DNA of 64,000 bases from JACNIZ01 sp964344765 (GTDB lineage: Bacteria > Planctomycetota > UBA1135). The translations under genes were made by a program, and so were the position numbers. The stretch's first letter is position 1; every line of letters begins with the position of its first letter. The notes under the pieces are model-generated. The model did not search any database. It was not told where the DNA came from and saw only the letters and a program-made list of their open reading frames with translations. The stretch spans positions 1 to 64,000 of the forward strand of contig CAYFOM010000021.1 of NCBI GenBank assembly GCA_964344765.1. The letters are read 5' to 3'. Below are positions 51,371-59,676 of the stretch, piece after piece.

Positions 51371-54300
51371 GATTGCTTCCCTAATTCTTTCCACGCTGCT
51401 CTTCCCGGCAGCCAGCGCTGCAACTTTTGCGCCGCAATCCGCCGCGCCACAAGAGGCGGAGGTCCAAGCTTACCCGGCCATCGAAGAGCGCATGCAATGG
51501 TTCACCGATGCACGCTTCGGCATGTTCATCCACTGGGGCCCGGTGGCGTTGACGGGTCAAGAAATTGGATGGTCGCGCGGTACCAAGACACCGGCGGAAA
51601 AGTACGACGGACTTTATAAGCGGTGGAACCCCTCCAAGTTTGATGCCGACGCATGGGCGCAATTAGCCGCCGACGCCGGCATGAAGTATTTGGTGCTCAC
51701 CACTAAACACCACGACGGTTTCTGCTTGTGGGATTCCAAGCTGACGCCCTACGACGTGATGGAAAGTCCCTTCCGGCGCGACGTTGTTGCCGAGCTTGCT
51801 GCGGCTTGTGAAAAACGCGGCATACGTTTTTGCGCTTATTACTCGGTGTTGGATTGGTGGCATCCTCATTACACGCCGCAAAACATGCGCTTTGGCGGAC
51901 CGGGTGTGGTGTTGTCGGGGATGAAGCCTTCGATGGATGTTTACGTGAATTACATGAAGGGTCAGCTTGAGGAATTAATTCACAATTACAACCCGGGAAT
52001 GATTTGGTTCGACGGCGAGTGGGAAGAAGCGTGGAGCAAGGAGCGCGGCGAGGACTTGACCAAATTCATGCATCAGTTGAACGACCGCGTGTTGTTCAAC
52101 AATCGCATCGGCAAAGGTCGCACCGCTTATCAGGACGGCAGTAACCCAGGTGACTTTGATACGCCGGAGCAGAAGATCGGGCACTTCCAAGTCAGCCGGC
52201 CGTGGGAAACCTGCATGACGGTGGCGACGCAATGGGCGTGGAAACCGAACGACCCCGCCAAGTCGTTGCGCCAATGCATTCAATCCTTGGTGCGATGCGC
52301 GGCCGGCGACGGCAACTTTTTGTTCAACGTGGGTCCGCAAGCCGATGGCGAGATCGATCCATTCCACGCGCAACGTTTGCGCGAAATGGGCGAATGGATG
52401 CGGCTAAACGGCGACACCATTTATGGCACTCGCGGCGGCCCGTGGCAAACCGCTCGCTGGGGCGGTGCGACCACGCGCGGCAACAAAATTTGGTTGCACG
52501 TGTTGGATTGGGAAGGGGATCGTTTAAACCTGCCGCCATTTGGCCAGGAAATTACCGCAGTTAAGTTGCGCCGAAGCGGAGCGCAAGGAACCAGCACGTT
52601 GATGGACGCGGTGGATTGGAAGCAGTTGGAAAGTGGCGCATTGACGCTGAAGCTGGAGGAACGCTTCCAAGACGACATTGACACCATTTTGGAGCTCACC
52701 GTGGTTGAAGCGGTGAACCAATTAGCCGATCCCGGTGGCGCAATGCCGACATTTTTAATGGAAAACGGCGGCGGTGAGTGGATTTCCAAGTCGGCGAGTT
52801 TCCGCGCGAGTTCGACGTCGCAGTGGGATCGTAAAAAAGATCATGGGCTGCTGCTCAACCCTGCGGCCAACAATCCGGAGTACACCTTTCACACCGAGCA
52901 CGAGGTTCAGCCATGGGTTGAGGTGGATTTGGGAAGTGTGCATCGCATCGTCGGTGCCGAAATTGAAAACCGACCGGGCTATCAATCGCGAAGCAATGGC
53001 TTGAGCATGTCGGTTTCTTGCGATGGCAAGAATTGGCAGCAGATTTGGAAGGCTAAGCGCTCAAAAGATCATTGGCAGTTTGCCACGCCGTCGTACGCGT
53101 CGGCTCGATATGTGCGTTTGCAAACTGAGAATGAAAAAGGTTCGCCGCAGCCGTTCCACTTGCGCTCGGTAAAAATTTATGGACGCGATGCAGAGTGGTC
53201 GAGTGAAACGGAAGCGGCGTTAAGCGAGTCCGGCCAAGCGCGCGCCGAGTTGGAAGGTGCGCTGCATCACTACCAAAAAATGGCCGACGCCCAAAAGTTG
53301 GCGGCGGTTGAGTTCTTAATTCAAAACATGCCGGGGCGCGGGTACGCGCGACTGGGTTTTAAGAAAACGGATGGCGTCGAGGTTCCGTTTGAAGCGTTGG
53401 ATTATGCCAACCTGAAGGAAGCCGAAGTGGCGTTTGCGAAGTTGGAGAAGGAGCACGGTGCTTTGCAATACGGCAAGGTCGACGGCGTCCCGGATTTCCA
53501 AGCAATCACCGCTGAGTTCTTGATCGAAAACACCGACCTGGCGTTTGAGGCATGGCGCAGCAAACCGTGGGCGAAGAGTTTGAGCTTCGATGCATTTTGC
53601 GAGCACATCCTTCCGTATCGTTGCAGTGACGAACCGCTGGAAGCTTGGCGCAAACCATTAATGGAAAAATTCGCCAACCTGGAAGCCGAACTCAGCGACC
53701 CCAACAACGCCGGCGAAGCCTCCGGCAAAATCAGCGGCGAGGTGCACAAAATGGTGCGCTTCTGGGATTTGTACTACTTGCACCCAACCGATCAAGGCTA
53801 TAGCGAAATGCTCGAAAGCGGAACCGGTCGCTGCGAAGACATTTCCAACATGATTAGTTTTGCCAACCGCGCCAATGCGATCGCCGTCGCGTCGGACTAC
53901 ACGCCGGCGTGGGCAAACCGCGATAACAATCACGCATGGAATGCAGTGCTTGGACCGGACGGTCGCGGCAGCGCGCCGATTCACAACGTCGCCGCCAAGG
54001 TGTACCGCAAAACATACGCGCGGCAAAACGATTGCTGGGCCGACAAAGCCGGGCCCAACGAGCAAGTGCCGCGTTGGTTGGCGCGCCGTCATTACATCGA
54101 CGTCACTGATCAATACATGGAAACCACCGACGTCACCATCAAGCTGACGTCATCGGCACCCGAGCACAGCACCTTGGCTTACCTGTGCGTGTTCAACGGC
54201 GGCGAGTGGATTGCCATTCAAGGTGGTGAGGTCCGCGGAGAGTTAGTCACCTTTGAGCGCATGGGGCGCGGCATTCTGCTGCTACCCGCGTGGTACGACG

Positions 54301-54683
54301 GCGAGCAACTGATTCCGGCGGCGGCACCGTTGACCATTGCCAAAGATGGATCGGTGCGCAGCTTGGATGGCGGTTCCGGCGGTGGCGGACATGGGGCGGC
54401 CAGCCTCAGCGGTTTGGCCATCGACATCACGACGACCAAGCCCGAAACCGGCGACGACGACACGCTGATTCCGATCCCCGCAATCCAGGTCAAAGCCGGT
54501 CAAAAATACGAGCTGCTGATGTGGGACGGCGGCTGGCAGAGCCACGGCAAAAAGACCGCCGGCGAGCATCCGGTTCGCTTCGATCGACTGCCGCCGAACC
54601 GCCTTTATTGGGTGATCGGCGAGCACGGCCGCAGGCTGGAACGACCATTCACCATCGACGGCGGAAAACAGCGCATGTGGTAA
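51369..54683 (+). CDS. GH29 fucosidase fused to a discoidin and a transglutaminase-like domain
   Basis: A 1104-residue exported protein (signal peptide SLILSTLLFPAASAATF). Residues 35-350: GH29 barrel with M-F-I-H-W-G-P-V-A, T-T-K-H-H-D-G-F-C-L-W and nucleophile Asp215 in M-I-W-F-D-G-E-W. About 355-455: beta-sandwich. About 465-610: F5/8 type C domain (Q-P-W-V-E-V-D-L-G). About 690-930: transglutaminase-like fold with triad Cys822 (T-G-R-C-E-D-I-S), His855 (N-N-H-A-W-N) and Asp864 (L-G-P-D-G-R). It ends with a domain resembling those seen after bacterial transglutaminases. Substrates might be fucosylated glycoproteins or peptidoglycan-like polymers: the sugar and the amide part would be cut by one protein. 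It starts 21 nt after the previous GH29 gene. Confidence 0.85.
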   Translation: MIASLILSTLLFPAASAATFAPQSAAPQEAEVQAYPAIEERMQWFTDARFGMFIHWGPVALTGQEIGWSRGTKTPAEKYDGLYKRWNPSKFDADAWAQLAADAGMKYLVLTTKHHDGFCLWDSKLTPYDVMESPFRRDVVAELAAACEKRGIRFCAYYSVLDWWHPHYTPQNMRFGGPGVVLSGMKPSMDVYVNYMKGQLEELIHNYNPGMIWFDGEWEEAWSKERGEDLTKFMHQLNDRVLFNNRIGKGRTAYQDGSNPGDFDTPEQKIGHFQVSRPWETCMTVATQWAWKPNDPAKSLRQCIQSLVRCAAGDGNFLFNVGPQADGEIDPFHAQRLREMGEWMRLNGDTIYGTRGGPWQTARWGGATTRGNKIWLHVLDWEGDRLNLPPFGQEITAVKLRRSGAQGTSTLMDAVDWKQLESGALTLKLEERFQDDIDTILELTVVEAVNQLADPGGAMPTFLMENGGGEWISKSASFRASSTSQWDRKKDHGLLLNPAANNPEYTFHTEHEVQPWVEVDLGSVHRIVGAEIENRPGYQSRSNGLSMSVSCDGKNWQQIWKAKRSKDHWQFATPSYASARYVRLQTENEKGSPQPFHLRSVKIYGRDAEWSSETEAALSESGQARAELEGALHHYQKMADAQKLAAVEFLIQNMPGRGYARLGFKKTDGVEVPFEALDYANLKEAEVAFAKLEKEHGALQYGKVDGVPDFQAITAEFLIENTDLAFEAWRSKPWAKSLSFDAFCEHILPYRCSDEPLEAWRKPLMEKFANLEAELSDPNNAGEASGKISGEVHKMVRFWDLYYLHPTDQGYSEMLESGTGRCEDISNMISFANRANAIAVASDYTPAWANRDNNHAWNAVLGPDGRGSAPIHNVAAKVYRKTYARQNDCWADKAGPNEQVPRWLARRHYIDVTDQYMETTDVTIKLTSSAPEHSTLAYLCVFNGGEWIAIQGGEVRGELVTFERMGRGILLLPAWYDGEQLIPAAAPLTIAKDGSVRSLDGGSGGGGHGAASLSGLAIDITTTKPETGDDDTLIPIPAIQVKAGQKYELLMWDGGWQSHGKKTAGEHPVRFDRLPPNRLYWVIGEHGRRLERPFTIDGGKQRMW

Positions 54684-54788
54684 GCCCCAAAACAGGCTGA
54701 AAAGTAAAGAAAACGGCGGTTTTTCCCGAAAAAACTAGGGCCCTGTCCATGCGTTTTGCCCAGGCGTCATGGCGGGTGAACCGCCCGC

Positions 54789-56951
54789 ATGTTTATCGAC
54801 AAGCTGTTTAACTTCTTTAGAGCACCGAGCTTAGATCAAGGCGTCGGGGGAGAAGTTATGAGCCAGCAGCAGGATGTGCTGCGCCATGGCATCGCCCGGG
54901 CGGCTAGCCATATTGGCAAGGACTTCCGGCCGCGCATTTTGCGCTTTGCTTTGTGGGTGGTCACGGCGATCACCCCGATCCTTTGCATTGTTAGCTACAT
55001 TTACCAGCGGTGGGACTTGTTGCCTATCGCCGCAGTCGGTCTAGTGTGCGCAGTCCTCGGCCTGCGCGACGTGCGGGCGCGCAAACGCATCGGCCTTTGG
55101 TCGTTCCTATTTGCCGCGCTGTTTTACGTCTTCGGCGTGATCACCGTGCTGATCACCGGCGGTTCGCTGAGCGGCGGCATGACGCTGCTGTTCGTCATGC
55201 CGCTATTCGCCGGCGTGATGTTCGGTCTACGCGGCCTGAAGATTTCCACTTCGTTGGTCGGATTGGTGCTCATCGGGCTGACCATCGCCCACGCCTTCGT
55301 TGGCAGTTGGAAAGACGTCAATACCCTCGACTCGGCGGCGCGCCTGGCCAGTATCTGCAACCTGCTGGCGCTGGGCATTTTGTTCGTGCTGTCGTGGGTG
55401 GCCGGCACTGCGCTGCTCAAAGCGCAAGCCGCGCTGGAATCAGCCAGGCAATCGGCCGAAGACGCCAACCAAGCGAAGAGTATTTTCCTCGCCAACATGA
55501 GCCACGAAATCCGCACGCCGATGAATGCCATTTTGGGCATGGCGGAATTGGTGCGCGAGACCGAGCTGAGCAAGGAACAAGCGGAGGCACTGGGCATGAT
55601 TTCCTCCAGCGGCAATTCCTTGTTGGCGATCATTAACGACATTCTCGATCTGTCGAAAATCGAAGCGGAGAAGTTCGAGCTGGAACGCGTGAGCTTTTCG
55701 ATGGAGGCAATGCTGGATAGTGTCGCCGATGCGTTGGCCGCAAAAGCCGAACCCAAAGGGCTGGCGTGGAATGTGGTGCTGGAAGCCGGCGCTCCGGCGC
55801 TATTCCTTGGCGACGCCGCGCGCTTGCGTCAGGTGTTGCTGAACCTCGCCGGCAACGCGATCAAGTTCACCGAAGATGGAGAAGTTTTGGTCAAAGCGCG
55901 GTGGATTGCCGAATCGCAACGCATGCACATTACTGTGAAAGATTCAGGCATTGGTATTCAAACCGAACGTCTCGACGCGATCTTTGATGAGTTTACTCAG
56001 GAAGATTCCAGCACCACGCGGCGCTTCGGCGGAACGGGTTTGGGTTTGGCGATCTCTAAGAAGATTGTCGAAACTATGAATGGCCAAATCAGCGTTTCCA
56101 GTGCGCCTGGCGAAGGATCGGAGTTTTTGATTTCGGTGCCATTGGCGGTAGAGCAAAGCGGGCGCGTCGATCGTTCGTTGATGGGCTGTCGCGTACAGGT
56201 TGAAGAGAGTCACGACTCGAATCGATATGCATTGGTCAGTGCGTGCAAAGCATCGGGCGCCGTCATCGTGCACGAAAAACCCGACGTTATGGTTTGCTCG
56301 CTGGATCTAGGTGAGGTTGCGTTGCGACGCTTAACCGAGCAGTGCACTGCGGATGGCGTCGGCGTGGTGTTGAGTCATTCATTGACGGCGTCGGCGATGG
56401 AAGCTGCGCGCAAGATTCGTGGCGTTTATCGTTTGGCGCGTCCGGTAAAGGCGGGGCGTGTTCGTGAAGCGGTGGGGAATGCTTGGCGCGGACAGGAATC
56501 CGTCGAGGCCAGTGAATCACGAACTCAAAACGAAGGGGCGGCGCAGGCAAGCGAAAGAAGTGTGATTGCCGGTGGAGTGGTTTTGCTGGTCGAGGACAAC
56601 GCGGTCAACGCGCGCGTGGCTAAGGGGTATTTGAAACCGTTCCACCTTGAAGTCGACTGGGCAAAGAATGGCTTGGAGGCGTTGGCCATGTTGGAGCAAC
56701 GCGATTACGACCTGGTTTTAATGGATTGCCAAATGCCGAAGATGGATGGCTTCGAGGCAACGCGTGAACTGCGGCGCATTGAAGGCGACGGCAAACGCAC
56801 TACGGTCGTGGCGATGACCGCTAACGCGATGAGCGGTGACCGCGAACGGTGCTTGGAAGCCGGAATGGATGATTATTTGACCAAGCCCATCGATCGCCAG
56901 GAATTGGCGCGCGTGCTGCATCGATTCTTGCGCCATAATCGTCGCGCTTAA
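54789..56951 (+). CDS. Hybrid sensor histidine kinase with receiver domain
   Basis: A 720-residue protein with about six membrane helices in residues 55-215 and a short coiled linker. HisKA has the phosphorylated His in F-L-A-N-M-S-H-E-I-R-T-P-M-N. HATPase_c has L-N-L-A-G-N-A-I-K-F-T, V-K-D-S-G-I-G-I and F-G-G-T-G-L-G-L-A-I. About 460-570 is a degenerate receiver without the acidic pocket. The C-terminal receiver (595-715) is intact, with V-E-D-N, phospho-Asp in L-V-L-M-D-C-Q-M-P and Y-L-T-K-P-I-D. There is no DNA-binding domain, so an unlinked phosphotransfer partner is needed. Its position amid fucosidase genes suggests it senses glycan or envelope state. Confidence 0.87.
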   Translation: MFIDKLFNFFRAPSLDQGVGGEVMSQQQDVLRHGIARAASHIGKDFRPRILRFALWVVTAITPILCIVSYIYQRWDLLPIAAVGLVCAVLGLRDVRARKRIGLWSFLFAALFYVFGVITVLITGGSLSGGMTLLFVMPLFAGVMFGLRGLKISTSLVGLVLIGLTIAHAFVGSWKDVNTLDSAARLASICNLLALGILFVLSWVAGTALLKAQAALESARQSAEDANQAKSIFLANMSHEIRTPMNAILGMAELVRETELSKEQAEALGMISSSGNSLLAIINDILDLSKIEAEKFELERVSFSMEAMLDSVADALAAKAEPKGLAWNVVLEAGAPALFLGDAARLRQVLLNLAGNAIKFTEDGEVLVKARWIAESQRMHITVKDSGIGIQTERLDAIFDEFTQEDSSTTRRFGGTGLGLAISKKIVETMNGQISVSSAPGEGSEFLISVPLAVEQSGRVDRSLMGCRVQVEESHDSNRYALVSACKASGAVIVHEKPDVMVCSLDLGEVALRRLTEQCTADGVGVVLSHSLTASAMEAARKIRGVYRLARPVKAGRVREAVGNAWRGQESVEASESRTQNEGAAQASERSVIAGGVVLLVEDNAVNARVAKGYLKPFHLEVDWAKNGLEALAMLEQRDYDLVLMDCQMPKMDGFEATRELRRIEGDGKRTTVVAMTANAMSGDRERCLEAGMDDYLTKPIDRQELARVLHRFLRHNRRA

Positions 56952-56987
56952 GGTTGGGATGAGTCGGCATAATGGCTTGCTGAAGCC

Positions 56988-59636
56988 ATGTTGATTTGCC
57001 TCGCTCTTGCACTCGCCGTTGCTCAAATAACTCCCATTCAGCTAGAGCCGCCGGCTGACCCCAGCCGCTATGACGTGGTTTGGGATTCAGCTTCGGCCGG
57101 CAGCGGCGATTCGATGCCGTTGGGCAATGGAGATATTGGCGTAAACGTGTGGACCGAAGGCGACGGTGCGATGCGTTTCTACATTTCCAAAACGGATAGT
57201 TGGAGTGAAAACGGTCGGCTGCTAAAGATTGGCAAGGTGAAGATCACCGCCGATCCACCCTTTGGCGAAGTCAAAGAACAGCGATTGGATTTGGCAAAGG
57301 GTCAATACGTGGTGGAATGCGGCGAGGGTGAAGACTTCGCGATGATTGTGCTTTGGGTGGACGCCAATCATCCGGTGGTGCATGTGCAAATCAGTAGTTT
57401 GAATCCGCGCGAGGCGACGGCGTCGATTGATTTGTGGCGGACAGAGCCAACGCGCTATCCACTGGCCGAGGTCAGTGATTTGATGGAAGATCGTTCTAAG
57501 CCGGATAAGTTGCGCGAAGAGGTGACGGTTGAAGCCGACACAGTGATGGAGGGATTGATTAGCAAGGTCGGTTGGTATCACTTCAATGAATATTCCAAGG
57601 GTCCGAAGCGCATTGCGAAGATGCAGGGGCTGGATGGTTATTTAAGTAAGCAACCCGATCCGCTGCTGCATCGCATTTTCGGCGCGATGATTCGCGGCAG
57701 TAACTTCCGCGGCGATATTCCGCGCGTGGTGGATCATCGGCATTTGGTTTGTGCCGCCGATAACGTTCACAGTTTTGATGTTTTTGTGCGCACCGAACAT
57801 CCATCGAACCCGGAGCAGTGGAAGCGCAATGTGATTGGAGACATGGTTCGCTTTGATAAGGCAGGGCCGCAATCACGCAAGGCGGATCACATGGCGTGGT
57901 GGCGCGATTTCTGGAAGCGCAGTTGGATTCACGTCAGCCAGAATCAAAGCGAGGTCAGGCTTTGGAATGTGCCGAAGAATGATTACAAAATTCAAATTGG
58001 CAAGGATCAAGGCGGCGGCAACGTGTTTCCCGGCAAAATTCATAATGTGCAATGCGATGCAAGTGATGGCTTGCAAATCGAAGCGACCATTACGCCGGAG
58101 CGTTTGACGGCTGGGCGAATCGTCGATCGAATCACTCCCGGCGGTGCCGACGGATTCCTGTTCGACACGCACCCGGGTTCGGACTTGCGACTCATCGTCG
58201 GTCGGCGAACTTTGGTTGCGAAAAATGTGCTGCAGGCCGGCGTCAAAGTGAAAGTCGCTGCCAGCATGAATCCACAAACCGGGCAATTGCAAATTTTGCT
58301 CAACGATGAGGTCGTTGCTCAGAGTGAGCTGGACAAAGCCACCGACGCCGATGTGGTCGCGCGTGCATACGCTTTGCAACGTTGGATGGATGCTTGCGCC
58401 GGCCGCGGACGTTATCCGATCAAGTTCAACGGTTCCATCTTTACCATGCCGCATGATGGCAAGTTTGGCGATGCCGACTACCGTCGATGGGGGCCGGGTT
58501 ATTGGTGGCAAAATACGCGTTTGCCGTATCTATCCATGTGCACCAGCGGCGACTTCGAAATGATTCGGCCGCTGTTTCGCATGTACGCCGAAGAATTAAT
58601 GCCGCTGCATGAACACCGATCTCAGGTGCAACTCGGGCACGGTGGCGCGCTGGTGCCGGAGTGCATTTACTTCTGGGGTCCGGTTTTCACTCAGTCTTAT
58701 GGTTGGACGCCGATCGACCAGCGCGAGGACAAAATCCAAGAAAGCCCGTGGCATAAATGGGAGTGGGTGGCAGGTTTGGAATTGATCTGGATGATGCTGG
58801 ACTACGTCGAGCACACCGAAGACTGGGATTACTTCCGCCAACACGTGATTCCGTCTGCGCACGCGGTGCTGCTTTTTTTCCACGAGCATTCGCCGTTGAA
58901 TGAAGACGGATATTTGGTCATGCACCCGTCGCAGGCATTGGAAACTTGGTGGGACTGCACCAACCCAATGCCCGAAGTCGCCGGCCTGCGCGCGGTGACG
59001 TCGCGATTGATGAGCTACGACGCGCAGTACTCCAGCGTCGATGATCGCGCCTTTTGGAAGCAGATTGCAGACATCACTCCGCCACTGCCGGTGTGGCGCA
59101 AAGATGGCAAAGAGTTGCTCGCGCCGGCCGAACGTTTCGAAGCCAAAAGCAACGTCGAAAATCCGGAACTGTACGCGGTGCATCCGTTCCGCTTAATCAG
59201 TTTTGAAAAACCGCAAGTCGAGTTGGGGATTCGTGCGTTGGAAAACCGCTGGGATCGCGGTGCGTCGGGGTGGCGTCAGGATGATTTGTTTATGACTTAT
59301 TTGGGGCTGGCCGATCAGGCGCGCAGCAATTTGGTGAGCCGCGCGCGAAACAAGCACGCCGGCTCGCGCTTCCCGGCGTTTTGGGGGCCGAATTACGACT
59401 GGATTCCCGACCAGGATCACGGCGGCGTGTTGATGCGCGCGCTGCAAACCATGTTGATGCAAACGGACGGGCGCAAGATTTATCTGCTGCCGGCGTGGCC
59501 CGGTGATTGGGATGCTGAGTTCAAGTTGCGCGCGCCGTACTCCACCACGCTGACCGGGCGTGTGGTCGATGGCAAAGTGAAGGATTTAGTCGTCACTCCA
59601 GAAAGCCGTCGCGCCGACGTGATTCTTCCCAACTAG
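56988..59636 (+). CDS. DUF5703-containing GH95-like exported glycoside hydrolase
   Basis: An 882-residue protein with a short signal peptide (LICLALALAVAQ). Residues 22-300 match the DUF5703 N-terminal beta domain: Y-D-V-V-W-D-S, S-M-P-L-G-N-G-D-I-G-V-N-V-W and T-D-S-W-S-E-N-G-R. About 440-800 is an (alpha/alpha)6-barrel-like region with G-D-A-D-Y-R-R-W-G-P-G-Y-W-W-Q-N-T-R and V-Q-L-G-H-G-G-A. This layout is like GH95 (1,2-alpha-L-fucosidase/galactosidase). It fits the surrounding fucosidase cluster. The exact linkage is unknown, and the catalytic Asp/Glu pair cannot be named with confidence from sequence alone. Confidence 0.8.
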   Translation: MLICLALALAVAQITPIQLEPPADPSRYDVVWDSASAGSGDSMPLGNGDIGVNVWTEGDGAMRFYISKTDSWSENGRLLKIGKVKITADPPFGEVKEQRLDLAKGQYVVECGEGEDFAMIVLWVDANHPVVHVQISSLNPREATASIDLWRTEPTRYPLAEVSDLMEDRSKPDKLREEVTVEADTVMEGLISKVGWYHFNEYSKGPKRIAKMQGLDGYLSKQPDPLLHRIFGAMIRGSNFRGDIPRVVDHRHLVCAADNVHSFDVFVRTEHPSNPEQWKRNVIGDMVRFDKAGPQSRKADHMAWWRDFWKRSWIHVSQNQSEVRLWNVPKNDYKIQIGKDQGGGNVFPGKIHNVQCDASDGLQIEATITPERLTAGRIVDRITPGGADGFLFDTHPGSDLRLIVGRRTLVAKNVLQAGVKVKVAASMNPQTGQLQILLNDEVVAQSELDKATDADVVARAYALQRWMDACAGRGRYPIKFNGSIFTMPHDGKFGDADYRRWGPGYWWQNTRLPYLSMCTSGDFEMIRPLFRMYAEELMPLHEHRSQVQLGHGGALVPECIYFWGPVFTQSYGWTPIDQREDKIQESPWHKWEWVAGLELIWMMLDYVEHTEDWDYFRQHVIPSAHAVLLFFHEHSPLNEDGYLVMHPSQALETWWDCTNPMPEVAGLRAVTSRLMSYDAQYSSVDDRAFWKQIADITPPLPVWRKDGKELLAPAERFEAKSNVENPELYAVHPFRLISFEKPQVELGIRALENRWDRGASGWRQDDLFMTYLGLADQARSNLVSRARNKHAGSRFPAFWGPNYDWIPDQDHGGVLMRALQTMLMQTDGRKIYLLPAWPGDWDAEFKLRAPYSTTLTGRVVDGKVKDLVVTPESRRADVILPN

Positions 59637-59676
59637 ATCGCGGAGCAATCTGCCAGGGTTGGTAGCATTGCATGCA

